Both the position numbers and the translations under genes were made by a program. A stretch of 64,000 nt of DNA from assembly GCA_016788065.1 (NCBI GenBank), contig JAEUTI010000051.1, forward strand, positions 108,000-171,999. Reading direction: 5' to 3'. Of this stretch, positions 1-8,162 are shown piece after piece. The DNA is from Bacteroidia bacterium. Its GTDB lineage: Bacteria; Bacteroidota; Bacteroidia; AKYH767-A; OLB10. The notes beneath the pieces are model-generated. The model had not been told where the DNA came from, ran no database searches, and saw only the letters and a list, made by a program, of their open reading frames with translations. Each line of letters begins with the position of its first letter. Position 1 is the stretch's first letter.

Positions 1-3000
1 GCTGTACTTGTACCACAAGCATTATTTGCGGTAACAGTTAAGTTACCGGAAACAAAGGTAGCAGAGAAGTTGATGGCAATTGAGTTGGTGTTTTGACCAG
101 ATGCTATAACAGAACCGGCAGCATTTGTTAAATTCCAGTTATGAGTCACGCCGGGATAAGCTGCAACACTATATGGCACATTAACCATATTACACAACCC
201 AGAACTTATACCACTGATGACACCTGGAATTGAAGGCGAATTTCTTCTAATCAAAGTGCTTCTCGGAATACTTGATGCACAACTGTTATTAGCTATAACT
301 TTTAATGAGTCATTAGCAGTAAATCCGGAAGTATAATTCACAACAATATTATTCGTGCCTTGTCCACTTACTATTACTCCTCCTACAGGAGGAATCCAAG
401 AGTAAGAAGTAGCACCTGCAACACTTGCAACAAAATAAGTTTTAGTTTCACCCGGACACACTTTGGTATTTCCACCAATTGCCTGAATTGCATTTGGTTT
501 AGCAGGAGCATTGGCCTGACAACATGAAAAGTACCCTTCAGCCTTTGAAAAAGCATCTGCTGCTATTTCAATTGCTATTAATCGTCCGGGAATATCATCA
601 CAAGGAGGATGAATGCCACCCCAAATTCTCGACATGGAAGATTCATCTGCAGCATCCTGATAGGTTGCCCATTGCAATGTAACATCCTGACTTGGTCCAT
701 CTTCAAATACAAGGAATTCGTCTTGCTCTGCGGTAAATTCACCTAGTCCTCCCGGGAAATAAGGGCTACCCGTGAAGTCTGTCAAAATCTCTGCAGCTGC
801 TCTGGAATAAGTAGAGTGTCCGGAAATAAATCCTGCAAAAGGAGGTGTTACGAATGAAGGTCTTTGATATGGCATCCAGTTTTCTGCTAGTATCCAACCG
901 GAACCAGCTTCATCAGTATCCACATTATTAATTACACTATGACCTCTCCAGGCAAATAATTTAATTTTTCCCACATTAGCTGTACCGTTTGCCAATGGAT
1001 CACCAGGCAAAACCAATTCAATGTAACCGGGAATAAGTGGTAATCCTGCAGGATGGTAGGATAATGCTGTTGAATCGGAACTTTGTCCTAATTCAGCCAT
1101 TGCACGAATAGCAGAAAGTGGTCTGATATAATCATACCATCCTTTCATTCCCCAAGCTGTAATTGCCACATCATGCATAGCACCTCCTAATGCCAGATAG
1201 CCTTTAACATCCCATTCCAGATCATTTAAAGGAGATCCTGTACCTTTATATTTCTTAGTTTGCAATGGGTGATCTGAAACATAATTGAACAATGTAAACC
1301 AATGTCCGGGAGGTGTTTCAGAATCGGGACCATCTGCCCAGAATTCTGCAAGCACCCTCGCATAGTCGCCGCGCTTAACAACATTTGGAGCATAAGGTGC
1401 TCCTGTCACCGGATTTACAGGATGACCAACATTGGTAGTTCCTCCGGCAGTAAGATTATAAAATGAAGGGTAATCATTAAATGAAGTTGGAAGTGCATTT
1501 CTATTACCCTGTGTTGCTGGAGAAATATCCCATGTAACGCCATCAGATGCATCCAGATGTGATGACCATACAGATACTAATGCAAAATTATATTTATACT
1601 GATCAGATGATCCACTTCCGTCGATTTGTAATTGTGGTGGTGCACCCGGATCGTGATATACTTTGTAATCGAAACCATTGCGTTGATGAACAGTCATGTC
1701 GGTGCTCTTCAATGCAAACGGCTTCACCTGTCCCCATTCCGGACTAAGAAAAGATGGAGTTGCTCCGGGAATCGGATTACCACTTTGGTCAATAAACAAG
1801 TCGAGTGTTAAAGGTTGCCAGCGATTTAAATCGTTTATATCAGGATTACCCGGGACATCAACATTTAGCGGTGGATTAACCGGAGTATAACTGGTATTTG
1901 CATAAGCATTTTGCTCGTTAGATCCATCCTGCAATCCGAAATTAATATAACATTGTGCAATATAATTTCCTAGTGCAGCAGCGTTACCGGTAGAATAATC
2001 TGTACTAACAAATGTCGTATCATACCCGAGTGTATCCATATGAACATTGTAGGCAATTTTTAACAGATTCGCCTGTGGTGACGAAGCAAAACGATGTCTC
2101 AACAACCGGTATGAGGCATAACTGATCGCCATGTTTCGGTCGGCCTGAACTGTTGAAGAAGCAGGAATTCCATTGAAGGGACAGGTAAAACCATCCACTG
2201 TTTTACCAAGTAAAAAAGCACAGGACGAACTATCGTAAGCCGACCATGCATCCCACATTGCAGCAGATATATGAAATAAATTTCTTGCATGAACAGTTGG
2301 CCGTGCAAAATCTCTTCGTATAGATGCCAGTAACAATTCGTTCCATTGACGTGCAACGCTATTGTTAGTACTAACAGTGGGATAATCTGTTGGTGGTGCA
2401 CATCCGGGATCAGCGTTAGTTGGACAAGGATCGCATGCATCCGGTAAACCATCCTGATCGTAATCAGAAGGATTGGGTGCCAAGCCACAATTATCACTCA
2501 TAATTAGCCCATAACCACCACAAAAACCGGTAACAAAATCTTTTAGTCCATCGCCATTAATATCGATCCATGCAAAATCATAACTATTGTCGGCCCAAGA
2601 AAATATGGTTGAACCATAAGGATCTGAAAACACGCCATTATCGTTTCGATATATCGCCATTCTTCTGCTGCTGTTGCAAGGTGGAATATCAACGTCCACA
2701 TCAGCAATACCAATATCCATATCTCCATCTAAATCTAAATCAGCTGCATGAACATTTCCACCGAATCCACCGGTACTTGTAAAACCCAAATTGGTTTTAG
2801 TAACATTCAAACTGGTGTTAGCAACAAACGAATTTACTGTTAACAGATAGTCAGATCCATCATCTACAACATATAAGTCTTTTTTGCCATCCTGATTAAA
2901 ATCGGCTATGTCGAACATGTATGGTGAAGAAGTTGGTACCAGGTTCTGCCAATTGACAAAATTCCCTGTTCCATTATTAAACAAAACAATAACACCACGT

Positions 3001-3818
3001 GCATTCCAGGGTGCAACATTGTACAAGGTGGTATTTTTTATGATGTCATTGTCACCATCATTATCCATATCAGTAATTTGAACTGCGGTTCCGAAAGCTG
3101 AATTTCTTAGCGTTCCCAGACGAGCAGCACTTTCATTGGTAAAAACTCCAGAGCCATTATTGATCAATAAAAAATCTTTGGCAGTGCCCCCACCTGAATT
3201 TGGTTTGTAATTCACAAAATAAATATCCGGCGATCCATCTCCTGTCACATCCCCACCCCAGACTGCACAGAACAACGTAGCATCTTCGCTAAGAATAGGA
3301 AAACGAGTTGAAGATTCATTAACCAAACCAAGCCAATTTCCTAAACCATCATTACCAAGGTTTCTGTAGTAAGTAGGTTGCTGACTAAATGTGTTTGCAA
3401 TAACTACATCTTTCCAGCTATCTCCATCGAAATCTCCTACAAAAACGTCACGTGCAAAATTGACTGAGGAAATAAATTCCGGAGCATACAATGCTGTTTG
3501 ATCAACTAACATTCCCCCGGTATTCATTAATAATAAATTCGATTTGCCTGGTTGTGTAGATGTTGAAAAAGGTTGCTTTCTTACAACAATCAAATCTTCT
3601 TTACCATCATTATTTAAATCGGCCGGCCACATATCTTTTTCTTCAGGGTCACTATTAGCCACTGAAGTTAATGTAAGTCTGGTTCCGGTCTCATCCTGCC
3701 AATCGAGCCATTGAGCCGACAAATTGGAAGGAGTCGCACAAATTATCAGTAAAATAACTTGAAGGCGAATGGCTGATACCGGTACATACCGGATCAATGC
3801 AAATAATCTAAGAAGCAT
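1..3818 (-). CDS. Secreted FG-GAP/VCBS repeat protein fused to a vanadium haloperoxidase-like domain (3' end outside window)
   Basis: An uninterrupted minus-strand frame runs from an ATG at 3818 past the left edge, giving at least 1272 residues. An N-terminal hydrophobic segment (about residues 17-33, ending near LSAQ) looks like a signal peptide. Residues 45-430 hold FG-GAP/VCBS-like calcium-binding repeats (DLNNDGKED, DFDGDSWKD, DMDNDGDND, DLDLDGDMD). A thrombospondin-3-like DYDQDGLPDACDPCP follows near 452. Residues 480-1095 match the PAP2/vanadium haloperoxidase fold: K892-x6-R899-P, SGH at 999-1001 and SRIWGGIH with R1064 and H1070, the expected vanadate pocket. After this come cysteine-rich Ig/PKD-like domains. 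A T9SS signal would be expected at the missing C-terminus. True haloperoxidase and phosphatase activities cannot be told apart from sequence. Confidence 0.85.
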   Translation of the reverse strand, partial: MLLRLFALIRYVPVSAIRLQVILLIICATPSNLSAQWLDWQDETGTRLTLTSVANSDPEEKDMWPADLNNDGKEDLIVVRKQPFSTSTQPGKSNLLLMNTGGMLVDQTALYAPEFISSVNFARDVFVGDFDGDSWKDVVIANTFSQQPTYYRNLGNDGLGNWLGLVNESSTRFPILSEDATLFCAVWGGDVTGDGSPDIYFVNYKPNSGGGTAKDFLLINNGSGVFTNESAARLGTLRNSAFGTAVQITDMDNDGDNDIIKNTTLYNVAPWNARGVIVLFNNGTGNFVNWQNLVPTSSPYMFDIADFNQDGKKDLYVVDDGSDYLLTVNSFVANTSLNVTKTNLGFTSTGGFGGNVHAADLDLDGDMDIGIADVDVDIPPCNSSRRMAIYRNDNGVFSDPYGSTIFSWADNSYDFAWIDINGDGLKDFVTGFCGGYGLIMSDNCGLAPNPSDYDQDGLPDACDPCPTNADPGCAPPTDYPTVSTNNSVARQWNELLLASIRRDFARPTVHARNLFHISAAMWDAWSAYDSSSCAFLLGKTVDGFTCPFNGIPASSTVQADRNMAISYASYRLLRHRFASSPQANLLKIAYNVHMDTLGYDTTFVSTDYSTGNAAALGNYIAQCYINFGLQDGSNEQNAYANTSYTPVNPPLNVDVPGNPDINDLNRWQPLTLDLFIDQSGNPIPGATPSFLSPEWGQVKPFALKSTDMTVHQRNGFDYKVYHDPGAPPQLQIDGSGSSDQYKYNFALVSVWSSHLDASDGVTWDISPATQGNRNALPTSFNDYPSFYNLTAGGTTNVGHPVNPVTGAPYAPNVVKRGDYARVLAEFWADGPDSETPPGHWFTLFNYVSDHPLQTKKYKGTGSPLNDLEWDVKGYLALGGAMHDVAITAWGMKGWYDYIRPLSAIRAMAELGQSSDSTALSYHPAGLPLIPGYIELVLPGDPLANGTANVGKIKLFAWRGHSVINNVDTDEAGSGWILAENWMPYQRPSFVTPPFAGFISGHSTYSRAAAEILTDFTGSPYFPGGLGEFTAEQDEFLVFEDGPSQDVTLQWATYQDAADESSMSRIWGGIHPPCDDIPGRLIAIEIAADAFSKAEGYFSCCQANAPAKPNAIQAIGGNTKVCPGETKTYFVASVAGATSYSWIPPVGGVIVSGQGTNNIVVNYTSGFTANDSLKVIANNSCASSIPRSTLIRRNSPSIPGVISGISSGLCNMVNVPYSVAAYPGVTHNWNLTNAAGSVIASGQNTNSIAINFSATFVSGNLTVTANNACGTST

Positions 3819-4075
3819 GTGTTGAAGGTTTTTGGTTAGGTGTATTCAAACTTACAAATTAGTTTCAAAATCTGCAATAGAAAATTGGCAAGCTTGAACG
3901 TTGGTCTATACAGCAACCCGAAATTCTTACCAACTTAATATTAAGGCAATTAACCATTTATGAAAAAAAAGAATTGATCTTAGGTTAGAGCCCGGTTTTA
4001 AAGAAACATTAGCTGAAACAATCAGAATTTGGAATAAAAAAACCAGAAATAAATCCTGACCTAAAAAATGCCTTG

Positions 4076-4867
4076 TTAATTTTTCTCTGCGATATAAAAT
4101 ATATAATCACCGATGACATTTTCATATTTCTGCATAACATGATTAATCTCACCGGAGCCAATATCATTTTCAAGTTGTATTAAACCACTTTTTAATTCAT
4201 CAGGATCTGAAAATGCTGTAAACGATGAAATTCCGTTTCTTACTTCAGGATCAAGATATTTTTCAGGCCTTCGTTTATTAGAATAAAAAAAATGATCGGT
4301 AAGTTCGTCATGGACAAAATAATTTTCTGTTGAAACAACAGAAAATCCAACAGCCTGTAACCAGGAAATCATCTCTTGCTTATCAGGTACAATTTCTGCC
4401 GACCTCCGGATCATTTCCGGGAAATAGTGGACATGCCAATAATTGAATAACTGTTCGGGTGTAAAACTCAGGAACACCAATTTGGACCCAGGTTTCAGAA
4501 TGCGAAATATTTCATTTAATCCTTTTCGTTGATCTTTCCAATGATGAAAAGTAAACATTGCAGTGACACCGTTAAAGAAGCAATCTTCAAAGGGAAGTTG
4601 CTCGACAAATGCCTGTTCAATTATAGTTTTACATTGGATTTTTGCTTTTGCCAGCATTACCTCGGATGGCTCCACACCATAAAAATTGTAGCCTTTTTCA
4701 AGAAAATTCCTTAGATAATTTCCAGTACCGCAACCCACATCCAGATATAGCCCTTCCGCCTTAGGCTGCAGCAACGAAATCATCTTGCCGGTAATCCAGG
4801 GATCAGCACTTCGGGTTGCATTGTAATTTATACCGATAGTATTGTAAACAGGCTGTGATGAATCCAT
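4076..4867 (-). CDS. Class I SAM-dependent methyltransferase
   Basis: A 263-residue Rossmann-fold methyltransferase of the Methyltransf_11/UbiE-like group. The SAM-binding motif I is LDVGCGTGNYLRNFLEKG near residues 42-60, followed by an acidic residue in YGVEPSE. The post-motif region contains FTFHHWKD and RILKPGSKLVFLSF. The substrate cannot be deduced. It follows the thioredoxin-rhodanese gene on the same strand after 55 nt, but it has its own inverted repeat (4867-4889) overlapping the start codon, so it may be separately controlled. The downstream neighbour is the haloperoxidase-like gene, 257 nt away. Confidence 0.85.
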   Translation of the reverse strand: MDSSQPVYNTIGINYNATRSADPWITGKMISLLQPKAEGLYLDVGCGTGNYLRNFLEKGYNFYGVEPSEVMLAKAKIQCKTIIEQAFVEQLPFEDCFFNGVTAMFTFHHWKDQRKGLNEIFRILKPGSKLVFLSFTPEQLFNYWHVHYFPEMIRRSAEIVPDKQEMISWLQAVGFSVVSTENYFVHDELTDHFFYSNKRRPEKYLDPEVRNGISSFTAFSDPDELKSGLIQLENDIGSGEINHVMQKYENVIGDYIFYIAEKN

Positions 4868-4889
4868 TGTAGTTTTAACTTGACTACAA
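4867..4889 (-). promoter_or_regulatory. Inverted repeat TTGTAGT-N9-ACTACAA overlapping a start codon
   Basis: A perfect 7-bp inverted repeat with a 9-bp spacer begins at the first base of the methyltransferase ATG and reaches 22 nt into the leader. A repressor bound here, or an RNA hairpin, would block translation or transcription starts. The spacing fits a dimeric helix-turn-helix operator, but no regulator is identified. Confidence 0.35.
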
Positions 4890-4922
4890 AGGAAACCTAT
4901 TTTCCTAAAAAAAGAAATTAAT

Positions 4923-5630
4923 TTATTTCAAATGGTTCAGTACTTCATCTTTGCCAATAAAACCTTTATGCATCCAAGTCATTTCTTTACCTCTATACAC
5001 CTGCAATACAGGTAATGCATCAATATTTAGTGATTTACAAAGGGATGGATGATCATCGGCATTAATTCTGACAACTGTAACTGTGGAAGCCAAATCTCGA
5101 TCAATTTCATCGAGATAAGGTTTCATTTTTTTACATGGCGCACACCAGTCGGCATAAAAATCTACGAGCACAATTTTTTCCGTATTCAGAAGATTGTTAA
5201 AATCGGAAACTGACATTTCTGAAGCTGTTGATACTTTCCGGGTGACCTCTGGCATGTTGGCTGCTCGCCATTTCATTATTCCACCGGTTAATTCATATAC
5301 CTGCGTAAAACCATCAGCACGCATGGCAGCAGAAGCAGATGCACTTCGGTTACCACTCATGCAATAAACAAAAACGGGTTCATTTTTATTCAATGCTTTA
5401 ATCTGATTTTTAAACTCTGACCCATTCCAGTCGGTATTTAATGCATCAGTAAGATGTCCTTTTGAATATTCGCCGGGAGTTCTTACATCCAATACAACTG
5501 CATCTTTTGTTTCTTTAATTTTCTGTTCAAAAGCTACCGGCTCCAATAGAAATGCAGCATTTTGCTGTCCGTTTGAACAACTAGCCATAAGAGACCCGAG
5601 AAATAAAACTACAATAAATAATTGCTTCAT
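4923..5630 (-). CDS. Rhodanese-thioredoxin fusion lipoprotein
   Basis: A 235-residue envelope protein. The N-terminus is a lipoprotein signal with lipobox LMASC (Cys18). A rhodanese domain (about 30-125) carries the active loop CMSGNR with Cys90, which would hold the persulfide. A thioredoxin domain (about 135-235) carries [10 protein letters not shown] with Cys163/Cys166. The pairing suggests periplasmic transfer or reduction of protein-bound sulfane sulfur. The start ATG overlaps the stop of the upstream thioredoxin gene as ATGA, indicating translational coupling. It is the last gene of the run that starts at 7446. Inference: the two domains work as a relay, with the thioredoxin reducing the rhodanese persulfide. 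Confidence 0.9.
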   Translation of the reverse strand: MKQLFIVVLFLGSLMASCSNGQQNAAFLLEPVAFEQKIKETKDAVVLDVRTPGEYSKGHLTDALNTDWNGSEFKNQIKALNKNEPVFVYCMSGNRSASASAAMRADGFTQVYELTGGIMKWRAANMPEVTRKVSTASEMSVSDFNNLLNTEKIVLVDFYADWCAPCKKMKPYLDEIDRDLASTVTVVRINADDHPSLCKSLNIDALPVLQVYRGKEMTWMHKGFIGKDEVLNHLK

Positions 5631-5932
5631 AAATTCGTATTTTGATTAATAACCTGTTCTAAAACAGCTGCCTGAACTACACCGGATTGCCTCCATACTA
5701 TCTGACCATTTTTAAAAAGTGCAAGTGTAGGAACTCCCTGAATTCTGTACACATTGGCAGCAGCCGGATTTTTATCGACATCCACTTTTATGATAGTAGC
5801 CTTCTCCCCTATTCGGGATTTGAGATCTTCCAGGATAGGTTTCATCATTTTGCAAGGGCCGCACCATTCTGCATAAAAATCGACCAGTGTTGGAGTATTA
5901 CTGTTAATTATTTCAGAGAATGAAGTTGCCAT
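5627..5932 (-). CDS. trxA: Thioredoxin
   Basis: A 101-residue single-domain thioredoxin with no signal peptide, so cytoplasmic. The active site is [10 protein letters not shown] (Cys24, Cys27), and the cis-Pro loop [11 protein letters not shown] is present. Length is close to the usual 105-110. It overlaps the next gene by 4 nt and starts 1 nt after the OsmC gene ends, so it is clearly part of the same operon. Its context among rhodaneses suggests it reduces persulfides formed in sulfur metabolism, not that it is the sole housekeeping thioredoxin. Confidence 0.92.
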   Translation of the reverse strand: MATSFSEIINSNTPTLVDFYAEWCGPCKMMKPILEDLKSRIGEKATIIKVDVDKNPAAANVYRIQGVPTLALFKNGQIVWRQSGVVQAAVLEQVINQNTNL

Positions 5933-5933
5933 T

Positions 5934-6368
5934 TTAATTTACAATTATTGATGGTTGCAAAATTACTTTTGATTTGATAGAATTCGAGATAAGACAAGCG
6001 GCTTCACTTTTCATAAGAATTCTTTCAGCTCGCTCCTGATCGCCTGATTTATTGATAGTAAGAATCGGAGTCAATGTTATTTCTGTCATCAGATACTTTC
6101 CATCAACCTGCTCCAGTTTACCCTTCGATTCGCATTCAAATTTAGTGAATTCCAGTTTAGAATTAGCTGCAATGGCCAAAAATGTAGTCATAAAACAACT
6201 GTTAACCGCAGCTGTCAATAAATGCTCAGGAGACCAGGTTCTATCTATCCCTCCTTGAAATGGTGGCGGAGTTGCTACTGTAAAAGATTGATCCAATTCG
6301 GGAGAAAAAATTAACCCTTTACGATCTGTTTCCCATTGCAAATTCACCTGATAATAATGAGCATCCAT
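5934..6368 (-). CDS. OsmC/Ohr-family peroxide or persulfide-responsive thiol protein
   Basis: A 144-residue OsmC-family protein. Both catalytic cysteines are visible: Cys58 in [11 protein letters not shown] and Cys125 in [13 protein letters not shown]. The family reduces organic hydroperoxides through these thiols, and some members protect against hydrogen polysulfides. It lies 1 nt from the thioredoxin gene, a plausible electron donor, and 2 nt from the upstream small membrane gene. The sulfur neighbourhood makes a role against polysulfide or thiol peroxide stress the better inference, but the sequence alone does not decide the substrate. Confidence 0.9.
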   Translation of the reverse strand: MDAHYYQVNLQWETDRKGLIFSPELDQSFTVATPPPFQGGIDRTWSPEHLLTAAVNSCFMTTFLAIAANSKLEFTKFECESKGKLEQVDGKYLMTEITLTPILTINKSGDQERAERILMKSEAACLISNSIKSKVILQPSIIVN

Positions 6369-6370
6369 GA

Positions 6371-6619
6371 TTACTTAATTTTAATTTCTTCGTACTGTAT
6401 TGTTTCTGATTTGCTAGGATCAACTTTTGAATTCGTTACGTTGCAACTATTTGTTCCGCAACAACCAATATTTAGTAATGCCTGCATCAGGAAAATGCCT
6501 CCAACAATTCCCGGAAGCCACTGCTGCGAACTGATACCTTCAGCCAGAATAAATATCCCCAGCAATAGACGGATTATACGCATCAGACTCCATCCGGAAA
6601 AAAGAACCGACCAACTCAT
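6371..6619 (-). CDS. YgaP-like/DUF2892 small membrane protein
   Basis: An 82-residue protein with two predicted membrane helices (about 13-31 and 34-51) followed by a cysteine motif GCCGTNSC (Cys53, Cys54, Cys59) and a polar tail. This form resembles the membrane half of YgaP, where such a domain is joined to a rhodanese. Here the rhodanese is encoded separately, immediately upstream with a 4-nt ATGA overlap, so the two products may form a split YgaP-like unit at the inner membrane. Its biochemical role in sulfur handling is inferred from this arrangement. Confidence 0.75.
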   Translation of the reverse strand: MSWSVLFSGWSLMRIIRLLLGIFILAEGISSQQWLPGIVGGIFLMQALLNIGCCGTNSCNVTNSKVDPSKSETIQYEEIKIK

Positions 6620-6933
6620 TTCAATTTAGATTGAAGCGAGGCCCAGCCTCCGCCATTAAATACTTGTGAATAACCATTTGAAACAAGAATTCCTTTGGCA
6701 GAAGCACTTCGCATCCCGCTTGCACAACAAGTAATGATAGGTTGATTTTTGTTTTTGAGTTTAACAAGCTGTGAACTTAACTGATCAACCGGAATATTAA
6801 TAGAGCCTTTAATATGACCACCTGCAAATTCTCCCTTTGTTCTGACATCAAGAATAATTCCACCTTCATTCAAAAGTTGTTTATAATTTGTGGGTGGACC
6901 AATACCCAGTAATTTTTTTATTGCTGTTAACAT
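6616..6933 (-). CDS. Rhodanese-like sulfurtransferase, single domain
   Basis: A 105-residue rhodanese domain with LDVRTKGEFAGGHIKGS and the active loop CASGMR (Cys70). It has no obvious signal peptide; the N-terminal MLTAIKKLLGIG is mildly amphipathic. Single-domain rhodaneses carry sulfane sulfur as a cysteine persulfide. It overlaps the DUF2892 membrane gene by 4 nt, a tight pairing. Upstream, 34 nt separate it from a second single-domain rhodanese with a similar loop, so the two are probably diverged duplicates or act on different partners. Confidence 0.9.
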   Translation of the reverse strand: MLTAIKKLLGIGPPTNYKQLLNEGGIILDVRTKGEFAGGHIKGSINIPVDQLSSQLVKLKNKNQPIITCCASGMRSASAKGILVSNGYSQVFNGGGWASLQSKLK

Positions 6934-6967
6934 AAATAATTATTTTGTTTAAATTAGTGAACTTATC

Positions 6968-7243
6968 TCAGGCAACTTTAAAATTAACTTCCATCCAGGA
7001 ACCTCCATTAAGGCATTCAATGCCATGCTGCATAAGGAAACGCTGAGCCTGACCACTACGATTACCGGAAGCGCAACATAGAATCAACGGACTTTTCATT
7101 TCCTTAAATTCACTTACTCTATCAGGAATTTCGAACAGCGGAATATTAATTGATCCTGCTACATGTCCTCCCATAAATTCTTCGTTTGAACGAACATCCA
7201 CGATGGTAGGATGATCTTCTTTCGTAAATGTTGTATTCATCAT
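6968..7243 (-). CDS. Rhodanese-like sulfurtransferase, single domain (second copy)
   Basis: A compact 91-residue rhodanese with IVDVRSNEEFMGGHVAGS and the active loop CASGNR (Cys57). No signal peptide is seen, so it is probably cytoplasmic. The first two codons are both ATG (7243 and 7240) and either could start; the upstream DUF6132 gene stops in an ATGA overlap with the first. It resembles the next gene in arrangement but the sequences differ widely outside the active loop. Confidence 0.9.
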   Translation of the reverse strand: MMNTTFTKEDHPTIVDVRSNEEFMGGHVAGSINIPLFEIPDRVSEFKEMKSPLILCCASGNRSGQAQRFLMQHGIECLNGGSWMEVNFKVA

Positions 7244-7446
7244 TTTTTAGAAGTTTTTGTTGTACTTATAAATGTATTGACAAACAATCCGCCCATCACC
7301 ATTCCGTAACCTGTACTGATATAAGGATTCGATGTTATTGCGCATGTACCGGAAGAGCATCCATAGAAATGGTAATATGCGTAACCGGCAATGGCTCCAA
7401 CAATGACTCCAATAGATGTAATAATAACTGTGCTGAATTGTTTCAT
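7240..7446 (-). CDS. DUF6132-family small membrane protein
   Basis: A 68-residue protein when started at ATG 7446; a longer reading from a TTG at 7548 adds an arginine-rich segment unlike the family and is rejected. One helix (about 5-25) is followed by a short loop GCSSGTCAITSNPYIS with Cys30 and Cys35, then a second hydrophobic stretch. The family is recognisable from the Cys-x4-Cys-x-ITSNPYIS core; its function is unknown. It is the first gene of the sulfur operon, about 110 nt downstream of the predicted start of transcription, and its paired cysteines suggest a thiol or persulfide role by association only. Confidence 0.75.
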   Translation of the reverse strand: MKQFSTVIITSIGVIVGAIAGYAYYHFYGCSSGTCAITSNPYISTGYGMVMGGLFVNTFISTTKTSKK

Positions 7447-7558
7447 ATTTGAAATATGGCCGGGCAACCACCTTCTTTTAAATTCCCACTTAACCCAATA
7501 ACACTTTCCTTCACCGGAAAATATCAGAAGGAATGGAAACCCGACCAATATTATGACA

Positions 7559-7605
7559 CAAAATTACTGCAGCAGCATGGCCGGTTCAGTTACTTTAGTT
7601 ACATA
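7559..7605 (-). promoter_or_regulatory. Predicted promoter of the rhodanese/thioredoxin operon with an upstream activator-like site
   Basis: Read on the minus strand, TATGTAACTAAAGTAA (7605-7590) is followed by exactly 23 nt and then TAATTTTGTG, whose first eight bases (7566-7559) fit the Bacteroidota -7 element TAnnTTTG. The same arrangement occurs before the persulfide dioxygenase gene. The element would centre near -41 to -45, where CRP/FNR-family class II activators bind. The regulator is not in this window. Confidence 0.6.
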
Positions 7606-7624
7606 AGGAAAGATTTTTCATAGA

Positions 7625-7655
7625 AAAAGGCTATATATTTGATATATAGCCTTTT
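7625..7655 (-). terminator. Strong hairpin after the PH-like gene
   Basis: A perfect 14-bp stem (AAAAGGCTATATAT with its complement) and a TTG loop. The arms begin and end in A4/T4, so it can act on either strand; it sits 42 nt past the stop of the minus-strand gene at 7697 and just before the promoter of the next minus operon. Confidence 0.8.
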
Positions 7656-7696
7656 AAAATTTGTAATTAATAACCGGAGTTGATCAAACAGATCAA

Positions 7697-8044
7697 CTAT
7701 TTGCCATTATTCAACAATGTCATTGCCTCTTGCGGATCAGCAACTTCAATGATCAGCCTTTTATATTCTTCATCATGAAGTTCCACAATAATACTTTTAT
7801 CCTGATTCATCACATCCCAAAAAATCTTATCGCCATCAAGATGAAATGTTCCGGCAGTCAATACAAATGGAATACTGGTACCGGGGGCTCTCCAGCCTTT
7901 CCACCACCCTACATTAGAAAAATCATTGTGCGCGTTACTGATATTCGAGGCAGGGATCACCAACTGACTTGTGAGTGCCCATAATTTATGCATTCCTTTT
8001 ACTTCAAATACGAAGTTATTGTCTACTTTCTGAATTGAGACCAT
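7697..8044 (-). CDS. PH-like domain protein of unknown role
   Basis: A 115-residue cytoplasmic protein with a compact beta-rich pattern and the recognisable segments HKLWALTSQLVIP, GWWKGWRAPGTSIP and AGTFHLDGDKIFWDV. I associate this pattern with a widespread family of small bacterial pleckstrin-homology-like proteins, generally without assigned function. It sits between the two sulfur transcription units on the same strand, is followed by a strong hairpin and is separated by 118 nt from the dioxygenase gene, so it probably has its own transcript. No catalytic motif is visible. Confidence 0.65.
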   Translation of the reverse strand: MVSIQKVDNNFVFEVKGMHKLWALTSQLVIPASNISNAHNDFSNVGWWKGWRAPGTSIPFVLTAGTFHLDGDKIFWDVMNQDKSIIVELHDEEYKRLIIEVADPQEAMTLLNNGK

Positions 8045-8105
8045 GGCAGTTAAGATTTTGTTTAATGTAATTACTACAAATGAATAAAGTTTCTCAAATA
8101 TATAT

Positions 8106-8140
8106 AAAAAAACGTCTCTAACAAAAAAATGTCAGAGACG
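8106..8140 (-). terminator. Intrinsic terminator of the persulfide dioxygenase gene
   Basis: On the minus strand a 10-bp stem CGTCTCTGAC (one mismatch, 8-nt loop) is followed by seven T residues (8112-8106). It lies about 20 nt after the stop codon at 8163. Confidence 0.85.
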
Positions 8141-8162
8141 CATTTATAAGTTAATTAGTACT

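Noticed and set aside
7447..7548. N-terminal extension of the DUF6132 protein from TTG 7548
   Set aside because: The family core begins at ATG 7446; the extension is arginine-rich, non-conserved in type and lies close to the predicted start of transcription.
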